A stretch of DNA of 64,000 nucleotides from Trinickia acidisoli. GTDB lineage: Bacteria > Pseudomonadota > Gammaproteobacteria > Burkholderiales > Burkholderiaceae. Under the pieces are notes generated by a model. That model was not told the DNA's origin and made no database searches. It saw only the letters and a program-made list of their open reading frames with translations. Made by a program: the position numbers and the translations under genes. The stretch is from positions 372,001 through 436,000 of the forward strand of contig NZ_JAFLRG010000001.1 in NCBI RefSeq assembly GCF_017315725.1, read 5' to 3'. Below, piece after piece: positions 9,477 through 17,958 of this stretch. Position 1 is the stretch's first letter. Every line of letters begins with the position of its first letter.

Positions 9477-10481
9477 GTGTGGATCAAGCGAGAGCAGCGC
9501 ATCTTACTGACCGGTGAAGACATCGCCCCCGGCGAAATCACGCCGCGCGTGGTGTTCGAGAACCGGCGGCGCGTGTTGCAAGCGGCGGGCGCGGCAGGGC
9601 TGGCCGCCGCCGGCGGTGCGTTCGGGCTCAGTCGCGCGGCTTTCGGCGCTTATGCGTCGCCGAACCCCAAAGCGCAGAAGCTCGCGGCCGTGACCAATGC
9701 GAAATTCGTCGTCCCCGACAAGCTCACGTCGTACCAGGACGTCACGACCTACAACAATTTCTACGAGTTCGGCACGGGCAAGAGCGATCCTTCGGAAAAC
9801 GCGGGCACGTTGCGGCCGCGGCCGTGGCGAGTCAGCGTGGAAGGGGAGATCAAGAACCCGAAGGTGTACGACATCGACGAGCTGCTCAAGCTCGCGCCGC
9901 TCGAAGAGCGCGTGTATCGGCACCGTTGCGTCGAAGGCTGGTCGATGGTCATTCCGTGGATCGGGTATCCGCTCGCCGAACTCATCAAGCGCGTTCAGCC
10001 TACCGGCAATGCGAAGTTCGTGCAGTTCATCACGCTGGCCGATCCGTCACAGATGCCGGGCATCGCCGACCCGATTCTCGATTGGCCATACTCCGAGGGG
10101 CTGCGTATGGATGAAGCGATGAACCCGCTTGCGTTGCTGACGGTCGGCGTCTATGGGCAAGTGCTGCCCAATCAGAACGGCGCGCCGATTCGCATGGTCG
10201 TGCCCTGGAAGTACGGGTTCAAGAGCGCGAAGTCGCTCGTCAAGATTCGCTTCGTCGAGAAGCAGCCGCCAACGAGTTGGAACACGTATGCGTCGAACGA
10301 ATATGGGTTCTATTCGAACGTGAACCCGAACGTCGACCACCCGCGGTGGAGCCAAGCCACCGAGCGCCGGATCGGCGAGGACGGATTCTTCAAGCCGAAG
10401 CGTAAAACCCTGATGTTCAACGGGTACGGCAGTCTCGTCGCGTCGATGTACCAAGGCATGGATTTGCGCAAAAACTTCTGA
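9477..10481 (+). CDS. msrP: Protein-methionine-sulfoxide reductase catalytic subunit MsrP (YedY)
   Basis: MsrP is a periplasmic molybdopterin enzyme that reduces methionine sulfoxide in oxidised envelope proteins. The 334-residue product carries a Tat signal with the twin arginines at residues 30-32 (RRRVLQAAG). The molybdenum-ligating cysteine is C151, in HRCVEGW, followed by the sulfite-oxidase fold segments [11 protein letters not shown] and [15 protein letters not shown]. Translation starts at GTG 9477, placed by the GAAGGAG site at 9463-9469. The membrane partner MsrQ follows 17 bases later. Export needs the Tat translocase, whose genes lie near 58-60 kb. Confidence 0.95.
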   Translation: MWIKREQRILLTGEDIAPGEITPRVVFENRRRVLQAAGAAGLAAAGGAFGLSRAAFGAYASPNPKAQKLAAVTNAKFVVPDKLTSYQDVTTYNNFYEFGTGKSDPSENAGTLRPRPWRVSVEGEIKNPKVYDIDELLKLAPLEERVYRHRCVEGWSMVIPWIGYPLAELIKRVQPTGNAKFVQFITLADPSQMPGIADPILDWPYSEGLRMDEAMNPLALLTVGVYGQVLPNQNGAPIRMVVPWKYGFKSAKSLVKIRFVEKQPPTSWNTYASNEYGFYSNVNPNVDHPRWSQATERRIGEDGFFKPKRKTLMFNGYGSLVASMYQGMDLRKNF

Positions 10482-10498
10482 GTCGAAAGGAGCGCTTG

Positions 10499-11215
10499 AT
10501 GTCTCTCGATACGCAAACACTGGCCGTCGGCGAGATGCGCAATGGACGTGTCGCGGCGTCCGGGCGCGCGGCGAATGCCGTCGGCCGTCGCAGCGGCCCC
10601 GGACGTTGGGTCGCGCTGGCCAAGGTAGGCGTCTTCGTCGCCGCCTGGTACCCGCTCGCGCGCATCGTGCTGTTCGGGCTGACCGATCGCCTCGGTGCGA
10701 ACCCGATCGAATTCGTCACGCGCTCGACGGGGCTTTGGACGCTCGTGTTTCTTTGCATCACGCTGGCCGTCACGCCGCTGCGCCGGCTGACGGGCTTGAA
10801 CGCGCTGCTGCGGTTTCGGCGGATGCTCGGGCTCTATGCGTTTTTTTACGCCGCGCTGCACTTCACCACGTACATTTGGTTCGACAAATGGTTCGACGTG
10901 GCCGAGATTTTGAAAGACATCGGCAAACGTCCGTTCATCACAGTCGGTTTCGCCGCGTTCCTCTTGTTGATTCCATTAGCGGCGACATCCCCGCGGGCGG
11001 CCGCTCGCAAGCTGGGGCGGCGTTGGCAGACGCTTCATCGCGCGATTTATGCGATCGCCTTGCTCGCGATTCTGCATTTCTGGTGGATGAAGGCCGGCAA
11101 GCACGATCTTTTCTTGCCGAAGATCTATGGCGCGATCGTCGTTGCGCTGCTCGGCTGGCGCGTGCTCGTGTGGGGACGAGAGAAACTTCGCGCGCGCATG
11201 CATGCGCGCGGGTGA
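10499..11215 (+). CDS. msrQ: Heme-binding membrane subunit MsrQ (YedZ)
   Basis: MsrQ is the inner-membrane b-type cytochrome that passes electrons from the respiratory chain or flavin reductase to MsrP. The 238-residue product has about six membrane segments of the ferric-reductase-like domain. Candidate heme histidines are in AALHFTTYIW, RRWQTLHRAIYA and AILHFWWM. The ATG at 10499 is preferred over the TTG one codon earlier; AAAGGAG lies just upstream. An N-terminal stretch of about 35 polar residues precedes the first membrane segment, somewhat longer than in E. coli YedZ. Confidence 0.93.
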   Translation: MSLDTQTLAVGEMRNGRVAASGRAANAVGRRSGPGRWVALAKVGVFVAAWYPLARIVLFGLTDRLGANPIEFVTRSTGLWTLVFLCITLAVTPLRRLTGLNALLRFRRMLGLYAFFYAALHFTTYIWFDKWFDVAEILKDIGKRPFITVGFAAFLLLIPLAATSPRAAARKLGRRWQTLHRAIYAIALLAILHFWWMKAGKHDLFLPKIYGAIVVALLGWRVLVWGREKLRARMHARG

Positions 11216-11312
11216 AGTTGGGTGAAGGGCGGGCGGCGTCGCTAGATTGCGTCGCGCCGCCGCTCGCTTGGCGGCCGAGCGTGAATCGGCCGGCCGCCGC
11301 GTGGTGCGAGGT

Positions 11313-12575
11313 TTAGGCGGGCAGGATCGATTCGCCCGCAAACAGCTCGGGTATTGTCTCGCGTGCGCGGGCGACATGGAAGTCGGTGCGATCGACCATC
11401 ACTTCTGCCGCGCGCGGCCGCGTGTTGTAGTTCGAACTCATGGCGAACGAGTAGGCCCCCGCGGAGCGAATCGCAAGCAAATCGCCGGGTTCGACAGCAA
11501 GCGTGCGGTCGCGGCCGAGCCAGTCTCCGCTTTCGCAAACGGGACCGACGACGTCATAGACGTGCGCCGCATCGCCGCGAGGCACGACGGGCTCGATCGC
11601 GTGATAGGCCTGATACATCGCCGGCCGTGCGAGATCGTTCATCGCCGCGTCGACGATCACGAAATTCTTCTCGGCGCCGGGCTTCAGGAATTCAACGCGT
11701 GTGAGCAAGATGCCGGCGTTGCCCATGATCGAGCGGCCCGGCTCGAAGAACACCTCGCGATGGCCGTGGCCGCGCGCTTCGATGCGCTCGAGCAGCGTGC
11801 GCACGAATAGGCCCGTATCGGGCGGCGTTTCGTTCGCATACGTGATGCCGAGGCCGCCGCCGACGTCGATGTGGCGAATCCGCGCGCCGTCGGCTTCGAT
11901 TTCCGCCACCAAGTCGAGCACCTTGTCGAGCGCGTCGAGGTAGGGCGCGATCTCGGTGATCTGTGAGCCGATATGGCAGTCGATGCCGACGACTTCGAGA
12001 TGCTCGAGCGCCGCCGCCGCGCGATAGGCCGAGCGTGCTTCAGCGAAAGCCACGCCGAACTTGTTCGCCTTGAGCCCCGTGGAAATGTACGGGTGAGTTT
12101 TCGGATCGACGTCGGGATTGACGCGCAGTGAGATCGGCGCCTTCTTGCCGAGCTCGCTCGCTACCGCGTTCAGTCGATCGAGCTCGGGGATCGATTCGAC
12201 GTTGAAGCATTTCACGCCGGCTTCGAGCGCTTCGCGCATCTCGTCGACGCGCTTGCCGACGCCCGAGAACACGATGTCCTTCGCTTGGCCGCCTGCGGCC
12301 AGCACGCGGGCTAGCTCGCCGCCCGAGACGATGTCGAAGCCTGCGCCCAAGCGCGCGAGCACGTTGAGCACGGCGAGGTTGCTGTTGGCTTTGACTGAGA
12401 CGTGCACGCATGCTCGGTGCCCCGCACAGGCTTGCGCGTAGGCTTGATATGCGTCGGTCAGCGCCGCGCGCGAGTAGACGAAGAGCGGCGTGCCGAAGCG
12501 TTCGGCGAGCGTGACGGTGCTGACGCCTTCGGCGTGCAGCACGCCGTCGACATAGGCGAAGGCGGAGTGAGACAT
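11313..12575 (-). CDS. lysA: Diaminopimelate decarboxylase
   Basis: LysA decarboxylates meso-diaminopimelate to lysine, the last step of lysine synthesis. The 420-residue product is a fold-type III PLP enzyme. The PLP lysine is in HVSVKANSN (near residue 62), the glycine-rich phosphate site is HIDVGGGLG, and the C-terminal active-site cysteine is in GPVCESGDWLG, followed by the substrate-binding AGAYSFAMSSNYN. The gene begins 14 bases after the lptM stop, in the conserved lptM-lysA order. It converges with msrQ across a GC-rich gap that has no clear terminator. Confidence 0.96.
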   Translation of the reverse strand: MSHSAFAYVDGVLHAEGVSTVTLAERFGTPLFVYSRAALTDAYQAYAQACAGHRACVHVSVKANSNLAVLNVLARLGAGFDIVSGGELARVLAAGGQAKDIVFSGVGKRVDEMREALEAGVKCFNVESIPELDRLNAVASELGKKAPISLRVNPDVDPKTHPYISTGLKANKFGVAFAEARSAYRAAAALEHLEVVGIDCHIGSQITEIAPYLDALDKVLDLVAEIEADGARIRHIDVGGGLGITYANETPPDTGLFVRTLLERIEARGHGHREVFFEPGRSIMGNAGILLTRVEFLKPGAEKNFVIVDAAMNDLARPAMYQAYHAIEPVVPRGDAAHVYDVVGPVCESGDWLGRDRTLAVEPGDLLAIRSAGAYSFAMSSNYNTRPRAAEVMVDRTDFHVARARETIPELFAGESILPA

Positions 12576-12589
12576 GCGAAAGTCCTGCG

Positions 12590-12904
12590 TTATTGATTGG
12601 GAGCGGGGCTCGAGGCGGCACCGGCCGCGGGTGCCGCCCGGTTGGCGTTCGGCGTGGCGCCAAGCGAATCGGCGGGCGCCAGCGTGACCGGCGCTTGCGC
12701 AGCGGTGCTCGACGAGTCAGGCGCCGCCGACGACCCAGCGGCCGCGCTCGACGCCGGGGGCTCCGTGCGAAGGGCGGGTTTTTCAGGCAGCGGCGGGACC
12801 TTAGGCAGATAAAGTACCCCGCGTTGACCGCAGCCGGTCAGCGCCGCGCTTGTCGCAACGGCCAAAGCCGCTACAATCGCGCTCATCCTGAAAACGACTC
12901 GCAT
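12590..12904 (-). CDS. lptM: LPS translocon maturation chaperone LptM (YifL family lipoprotein)
   Basis: This 104-residue lipoprotein has a signal peptide ending in the lipobox LTGC, immediately followed by GQRGVLYLP. That short motif after the lipidated cysteine is the hallmark of the LptM/YifL family. In E. coli LptM helps LptD form correct disulfides during assembly of the lipopolysaccharide translocon. The rest, from about residue 40, is a low-complexity Ala/Pro/Ser tail longer than in enterics. It is encoded directly before lysA and divergently from cyaY, the classic yifL-cyaY arrangement. Confidence 0.88.
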   Translation of the reverse strand: MRVVFRMSAIVAALAVATSAALTGCGQRGVLYLPKVPPLPEKPALRTEPPASSAAAGSSAAPDSSSTAAQAPVTLAPADSLGATPNANRAAPAAGAASSPAPNQ

Positions 12905-12945
12905 GACTGTCTAGTGAGCTGTGAGTTTAACCGGCGGAGTTTAGC

Positions 12946-13263
12946 ATGACCGATAGCGATTACCTTTCCCGCGCGGAAGCCGTGCTCTCGCGTATCGAAC
13001 AAGCCGCCGACGATAGCGACGCCGACATCGAGCTCGAGCGTAGCGGTAACCTGTTGACGCTCGAATTCGAAAACGGCTCGAAAATTATCGTCAACCTGCA
13101 GCCGCCGATGCAGGAAATCTGGATCGCCGCAAAGGCCGGTGGCTTTCACTTCAAGTTCGTCGATGGCCGGTGGCTCGACACGCGCAACGGCCGCGAATTC
13201 TTCGAATCCCTTTCCGATTACGCCACGCAACAGGCCGGCGAGAGCGTCACGTTCCGCGCTTGA
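12946..13263 (+). CDS. cyaY: Iron-sulfur cluster assembly protein CyaY (frataxin)
   Basis: CyaY is the bacterial frataxin. It binds iron and the cysteine desulfurase IscS and tunes iron-sulfur cluster assembly. The 105-residue product shows the acidic first helix rich in Glu and Asp (residues 9-30) and the conserved beta-sheet segments [20 protein letters not shown] and [14 protein letters not shown], then WLDTRNG. Length and order match the family. Its last 17 bases overlap the 3' end of the leftward mrcA remnant. The start is 41 bases from the divergent lptM start. Confidence 0.95.
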   Translation: MTDSDYLSRAEAVLSRIEQAADDSDADIELERSGNLLTLEFENGSKIIVNLQPPMQEIWIAAKAGGFHFKFVDGRWLDTRNGREFFESLSDYATQQAGESVTFRA

Positions 13264-13762
13264 TGTCGCGAGCGATGCTTCGATCGACGCTGGGCTCGGG
13301 CCTCGGCGCGAGTGCCGGTTCCCGCCCGGCCATTTCTTTGCTCGCATCGTTGTTGGTAGCGGCTTTCGTTGCTTCGGCATGAAGCGTCGGTTCGCTGATC
13401 CCGACCGTATCGACGAAGCCTTGCCCCGGCAGGAACGTGTCGAAATAGAGTTCGCCGCCGGTCGACACGACGTCTGCCGGCGTCGGCATCTCGTACTCGG
13501 GCGCGCCTTTTAGCGCCTGCCGCATGTAGTCCATCCACACGGCCAACGCGAGGCTACCGCCGGTCTTGCGATCGCCGATACGCACGACATCTCGCCGCTC
13601 CTCGCCGAATTCGCCGATCAGCACAGGATCGGCCGTATCGACGCGCAGCGGCATTGGCCGTTCGGTCGAGTTCACGCATGGCGGCGCGTTACCGACAATT
13701 GCCTGCAGCAAGCCGTCTTTGCCGCTCATGTCGACGGCTCGGCTGCTGCGAGGAAATGTCAT
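13247..13762 (-). pseudogene. mrcA: Internally deleted remnant of penicillin-binding protein 1A gene
   Basis: A 171-codon open frame joins two ends of PBP1A. Near residues 37-62 it carries RVDTADPVLIGEFGEERRD, which in PBP1A lies just after the N-terminal membrane anchor. Directly after it, RIGDRKTGGSLALAVW, WMDYMRQALKGAPEYEMPTP and GELYFDTFLPGQGF are the C-terminal end that follows the transpeptidase domain. The membrane anchor, the whole glycosyltransferase domain and the transpeptidase domain with its active-site serine are absent. A normal PBP1A has about 800 residues. The position, between cyaY and divergent pilM, is that of intact mrcA in related genomes. The frame has no stop, so a short protein could still be made, but it cannot be an enzyme. 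Confidence 0.82.
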
Positions 13763-13994
13763 GTTGAAGAGAAACACACTGCCGTCTCCCGTGCGCCGCT
13801 TTGCGGCCGGCGTCGACGTCAGCGCGCAAGAAGAGAGGCTCGTCGTCGCCTGCCGCGCCGGCCGAGCGGGGCGGCCCGTCAGCGGCGAGTGGATGGGCAC
13901 CGCGCCGCTTGCGACGGGGGCGGTGGCCGCGACGCTTTCGTCGTTGTACGTGCGATGGCCGCATCGGCGTGCGCTGCGCGGGGTATCCGAATGA
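13761..13994 (+). pseudogene. pilM: Truncated pilM remnant (type IV pilus actin-like protein, N-terminal end only)
   Basis: This 77-codon frame begins MLKRNTLPSPVRRFAAGVD and carries GVDVSAQEERLVVACRAG, the first strands of the actin-like fold of PilM. It continues through SSLYVRWPHRRA and then stops, with its stop codon overlapping the ATG of pilN. Full PilM has about 350 residues; the ATP-binding core and PilN-tail binding surface are missing. The start codon ATG at 13761 overlaps the divergent mrcA remnant start by two bases. The most likely reading is a deletion removing most of pilM while leaving the translational coupling to pilN. A short functional variant is less likely. Confidence 0.7.
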
Positions 13995-14662
13995 GCGCGA
14001 TTTCCGCCATCGATTTGGAGTGCCCGTACGAAAGCGCGCCGGGCATCGAGTCCGCTCCCGATTTGTCGCCGCCTCGGCGGCACACTGCGGGCCCGCCGAG
14101 GCGCCGTATCCTGATCGAATGCGCGGCGGCGGCGATCGCCGGGACGCTGATGGCGATCGGATGGGCTGCCCTCGCTTCGCCCAGCGATCCCACAGCCGCC
14201 CGACGGCTGTTGCTCGAGCGCGAGTTGGCTCAGCTATCGTCTCCGCTTGCCGAGTTTGCGCGTCTGGAGCGAGCGGCCGAAAGTGCGCGAGCGAGCACGG
14301 CTGCAGTAACGGCACGTGCGCGGCCGTATGTCGAATTGCGCTCGCTCCTCGAGGTATTGAGCAGCGAGGCACACGCGGGCGTGACCGTCACCCGTCTACA
14401 GCAGACCCGCGAGGGCTTCGAGCTGCAAGTCGCTGCGGTGGACGGCGCCGCTTGTGCGTCTTGGGTGGAGCGCTTGGCGCGCATACCGGGCTTGGTGTCG
14501 GTGGACCTAGCCGACCTGAAGTTGGCCGCTGCGCCAACGGCTGGGCAGGCGGGGGGATCGATCGCGGCGGTCGTGCGCTTGCGATGGGATGCTTCGCCGC
14601 AGACGTCGCCGTCTCGCCGCGCGGTTGCGGATGACGGCAGGGCTAGCGGCGGGGACGAATGA
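13991..14662 (+). CDS. pilN: Type IV pilus inner-membrane assembly protein PilN
   Basis: PilN forms with PilM and PilO the inner-membrane alignment complex of the type IV pilus. The 223-residue product has a cytoplasmic N-terminal tail of about 40 residues. One membrane segment follows (ECAAAAIAGTLMAIGWAALA, near 42-61), then a coiled stretch with many Glu and Arg, then a periplasmic domain. The early tail ISAIDLECPYE lacks the clear NLLP motif that binds PilM, matching the loss of most of pilM upstream. The ATG at 13991 overlaps the pilM stop, and the stop overlaps the next ATG, so translation is coupled. Sequence similarity is low, so the name rests mainly on topology and position. Confidence 0.75.
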   Translation: MSAISAIDLECPYESAPGIESAPDLSPPRRHTAGPPRRRILIECAAAAIAGTLMAIGWAALASPSDPTAARRLLLERELAQLSSPLAEFARLERAAESARASTAAVTARARPYVELRSLLEVLSSEAHAGVTVTRLQQTREGFELQVAAVDGAACASWVERLARIPGLVSVDLADLKLAAAPTAGQAGGSIAAVVRLRWDASPQTSPSRRAVADDGRASGGDE

Positions 14663-15654
14663 TGAGCGCGGCGGTTCTACGGCGTGGTCTGCGTCGCGTG
14701 CGCCGGGTCTTTGCGCGCCCGCCTATCAAGCGGTTCTTCCAGCGGCCCCTCAGGCGCCGATTCGGTTACGCCGTTCGTTCGCGTCAGTCTCCGCCGCAAC
14801 GGTGGGGGGCAAGACGGCGTCTGATGGTTTGCGTGGCCGTTGCGGCGGGGGCGTTTACGCTCGCTACCTATATCTGGCGTGCGCTCGACGCCGGCGCTCG
14901 GGCGGCGGGTGCGACGGCGGTCGCCGTGTTGGAGCAGCGCTTGCGCGAGAGCCGCGCGAAGCTGGCGCGGTTGCCGCAGTTGCGCGAAGGCTTTCGCGCG
15001 CACTCCGTGCCGCCAGGTGCGGCTGCTCGTTCGATAGGTAGCGGCTGGCATGCCATCGCGGACCTCGCCGCGCGCAGCGGCGTGACGTTGCACATGCTCG
15101 AGCCTGCAACGGCGCCCGCGGCGTCTCGGACGCGCGCCGGCAAACCGGCCGGGCAGGGGCTGCGCGTCGAGGGCCAGGCGGATTTTGCCGGCCTGTACGC
15201 GTTTTTGAGCGGGCTGGCGACGCTGCCGACGCTCGTCGTGCCCGAGACGGTCGACATCAAGCGCGACAAGGGGGCGCTCGTGCTTGGCACGACGCTCGCC
15301 GTGCTGGATGTGCCGCCGGTGCAGGCCGTGCCCACGATCGGGATCGATTCGGGCGCGCGGACATCGGCGCACGATGCGACGAGCGGGAAAGCGGCTCGGC
15401 TTTTGGCCGACCCTTTTGGGCGCGGTGAAACGGATTCGCAGGCCGCGGTATCCGTGGGCCGCCTGGTGGGCGTCGTGCGCGACGGCCGGCGCGCGCTGGC
15501 CTTGTTCGAGGCGGCGAGCGGGCTGCAGGCGATCGCGGCGGCGCCCGGCCAAACGCTGGGTGCGGATCGGATCGTCCATATCGATGCGGCCGGCGTGACG
15601 CTTGCGAGCCGGGGCGGAACGCGCAGGGTCGCGCTGTTGGAGGACACCCGATGA
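14659..15654 (+). CDS. Type IV pilus PilO-PilP fusion protein
   Basis: One 331-residue frame seems to hold two pilus proteins. Residues about 1-200 look like PilO: a basic N-terminus, one membrane segment near 54-75, a helical region, and a periplasmic domain including ADFAGLYAFLSGLATLP and VVPETVDI. Residues about 245-331 look like PilP: DPFGRGETDSQ, RLVGVVRDGRRALALFE and a final beta-rich section with VTLASRGGTRRVAL. PilP normally is a separate lipoprotein that links PilO and PilN to the secretin; here no lipobox is present. The ATG at 14659 overlaps the pilN stop, and the stop overlaps the pilQ ATG. Confidence 0.72.
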   Translation: MMSAAVLRRGLRRVRRVFARPPIKRFFQRPLRRRFGYAVRSRQSPPQRWGARRRLMVCVAVAAGAFTLATYIWRALDAGARAAGATAVAVLEQRLRESRAKLARLPQLREGFRAHSVPPGAAARSIGSGWHAIADLAARSGVTLHMLEPATAPAASRTRAGKPAGQGLRVEGQADFAGLYAFLSGLATLPTLVVPETVDIKRDKGALVLGTTLAVLDVPPVQAVPTIGIDSGARTSAHDATSGKAARLLADPFGRGETDSQAAVSVGRLVGVVRDGRRALALFEAASGLQAIAAAPGQTLGADRIVHIDAAGVTLASRGGTRRVALLEDTR

Positions 15655-17300
15655 GCACGCCCAACCTAGGCTCGAATGCCGTGGCTGTCGCTCTGCGCGC
15701 GGTGATCGCGTTCGCATCGGCCGGCGCCACGGCGCAAGTCGCGCCGCTGCCCCCATTGCCGCCCGCGATACTGGCCGACGGCGCCGTGGAGCAGGCGGCC
15801 TCGCCGTGGCCCAGCGTGGGCGAACCGCCCCTCGATGCCGAGCCGTCGCAGGACGGGGGCGAAGAATTGGACGTCGCGCCAGGTTTCGATGCATCGAAGC
15901 CGGCAAGGGCCGGCGCGGGCGCTCCCTATGCCGCCGGCGAGCGGCGTTCGCTTGCGCAGGCCGCACTCGACGCGACGCCTGCGCTCGAGGGGCCGCCCGT
16001 CCCGCTTGCGCCCGCCCCGCGCATGAGCGAGGGTGCCGCAGATGGCGCGGCCGCCGGATCCGAGGGCGATAAACCGATCACGATGCGTTTCAAGAACGCG
16101 GACCTCGCCGACGTGCTCGATGCTTTCTCCCGCTTCACGGGCTTGAACATCGTCGCGAGTGAACGCGCGCGCGGGCGCGTCTCGCTGAGCCTTGTCGACG
16201 TGCCTTGGCGTACCGCGTTCGACACGCTGCTCGACGCGCAGGGCCTGGCCATGTCGAGGCGCGGCAACGTCGTTTGGGTTGCCCCGCAGGCCGAGTTGGC
16301 GGCACGCGAGCGGCAGCGATTCGAGACGCATGCCCGCGCCGCCGATCTCGAGCCGCTGGTCAGCCGGACGTTTGCGCTGAGCTACCCCCGCGCCGACGAA
16401 ATTCAGCGGCTGCTGACGGCGTCCGGCGCTCAGCGCGTGCTGTCCAAGCGCGGTGCTGCGATGGCCGATGCGCGGACGAACCTGCTGTTCGTCACCGACC
16501 TCAAGGCCCGCCTCGACCAGGTGGCGCAACTGATCGACGCAATCGACAAGCCGAATCGGCAGGTGTTGATCGAAGCGCGCATCGTCGAGGGAGAGCGTGG
16601 CTTTTCGCGGGAATTGGGCGCGCGCTTGTCCATGCGGTCGACGGGCGGCGCGGCGTCGGGCGGCCCGTCCGGCGTGGATTTCCAGGAGCGGGGATTCGCG
16701 GGCGGTGCTCAAGGCGCCATTCACGATATGTCGGCCCGCGCGATCGCGGGTTTCGAGGCCGCGACGGCGGGGCTTACCCTGTTTGCCGCCGGGGCGACCC
16801 GCCTCGTGACGGCGGAACTATCTGCGCTGGAGGCACAAGGTCGGGGGCAGATCGTATCGAGTCCGCGCGTCGTGACGGCGGATCGGACCAAGGCGCTCGT
16901 CGAGCAAGGCACGGAGTTGCCTTACCAGGCCAAAGTTCGCAATGGCGTGTCGGGCGTACAGTTTCGCCGGGTGAGCCTGAAGCTCGAGGTCGAGCCGCGT
17001 ATCACGCCGCACGGACGCGTCATTCTCGATCTCGACATCGCGAAGGACAGCGTCGGCAAGCTGACGGCCGGCGGCCCCGCGATCGATACCAAACACGTGC
17101 GCACGCGCGTGGAGGTGGAGGACGGCGGGACGGTGTCGATCGGCGGCATCTACGAAAGCCAGGATCGCGACGATGTGACGCGCCTGCCGCTGTTGGGCAA
17201 AATACCCCTGCTGGGGGCGCTGTTCCGTCACCGGGCGGTGCGCGAGCAGCGCAGCGAACTCGTCGTTTTCATCACGCCGCGGGTCGTCGCGATCGATTGA
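15651..17300 (+). CDS. pilQ: Type IV pilus secretin PilQ (short form)
   Basis: PilQ forms the outer-membrane channel through which the pilus passes. The 549-residue product has a signal-like N-terminus, a Pro/Ala-rich stretch to about residue 135, and then a secretin N0 domain (ITMRFKNADLADVLDAFSRF). An N1 domain follows (RTFALSYPRADEIQRLL), then the secretin core. The core includes ALEAQGRGQIVSSPRVVT, GTELPYQAK and the C-terminal VEDGGTVSIGGIYE and PLLGKIPLLGALFRH. The AMIN domains usual before N0 are not evident, so the protein is shorter than typical PilQ. It is the last gene of the coupled pil cluster. Confidence 0.88.
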   Translation: MSTPNLGSNAVAVALRAVIAFASAGATAQVAPLPPLPPAILADGAVEQAASPWPSVGEPPLDAEPSQDGGEELDVAPGFDASKPARAGAGAPYAAGERRSLAQAALDATPALEGPPVPLAPAPRMSEGAADGAAAGSEGDKPITMRFKNADLADVLDAFSRFTGLNIVASERARGRVSLSLVDVPWRTAFDTLLDAQGLAMSRRGNVVWVAPQAELAARERQRFETHARAADLEPLVSRTFALSYPRADEIQRLLTASGAQRVLSKRGAAMADARTNLLFVTDLKARLDQVAQLIDAIDKPNRQVLIEARIVEGERGFSRELGARLSMRSTGGAASGGPSGVDFQERGFAGGAQGAIHDMSARAIAGFEAATAGLTLFAAGATRLVTAELSALEAQGRGQIVSSPRVVTADRTKALVEQGTELPYQAKVRNGVSGVQFRRVSLKLEVEPRITPHGRVILDLDIAKDSVGKLTAGGPAIDTKHVRTRVEVEDGGTVSIGGIYESQDRDDVTRLPLLGKIPLLGALFRHRAVREQRSELVVFITPRVVAID

Positions 17301-17406
17301 AGTGCACGCTTGGCGGGGCCGCGCGGGCGAGCCGCCGTACTCGACAAGGCGCCGGCTTTCCCAGTAAGCTGCGCCACGAACCATAGCCGATTGAGCAGAG
17401 GATACG

Positions 17407-17958
17407 TTGCAAGAGCGGGGCGCCAACACCAACATTTTTTTCGTGGGGCTCATGGGGGCTGGCAAGACCACCGTGGGCCGCGCCGTGGCGCGCCGGCTCG
17501 GTCGGCCGTTCTTCGACAGCGACCATGAAATCGAGGCGCGTACGGGCGCGCGCATCCCCGTCATCTTCGAACTCGAAGGCGAGGTGGGATTTCGCGAGCG
17601 CGAGGCGCAGGTCATCGCCGAATTCACGGCTCGCGAGGCAATCGTGCTGGCGACGGGCGGCGGCGCGGTCCTGCGTCCGGAAAATCGAGCATTTCTTCAC
17701 GATCGCGGGCTCGTCATTTATCTTCGGGCCAATCCGCACGATCTATGGCTGCGCACGCGCAAGGACAAAAATCGGCCGCTACTGCAGACCGAAGATCCGA
17801 AGGCCAAGCTCGAGGCGCTGTACAACGAGCGCGATCCGCTTTATCGCGAATGCGCGCATTTCATCGTCGAGACCGGGCGACCATCGGTCAACGGGCTCGT
17901 GAACATGGTGCTCATGCAGCTCGAGCTGGCCGGCATTACCAAACAGACACAGTCATGA
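17407..17958 (+). CDS. aroK: Shikimate kinase
   Basis: AroK phosphorylates shikimate to shikimate-3-phosphate in aromatic amino acid synthesis. The 183-residue product has the P-loop GLMGAGKTT near residue 14, the shikimate-binding DSDHEIE and [13 protein letters not shown] segments and the lid KDKNRPLL. Translation appears to start at TTG 17407, behind AGAGGA; the first in-frame ATG would remove part of the P-loop region. The stop overlaps the aroB ATG, so the two are translated together. The pilQ-aroK-aroB order is widely conserved in beta- and gammaproteobacteria. Confidence 0.94.
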   Translation: MQERGANTNIFFVGLMGAGKTTVGRAVARRLGRPFFDSDHEIEARTGARIPVIFELEGEVGFREREAQVIAEFTAREAIVLATGGGAVLRPENRAFLHDRGLVIYLRANPHDLWLRTRKDKNRPLLQTEDPKAKLEALYNERDPLYRECAHFIVETGRPSVNGLVNMVLMQLELAGITKQTQS

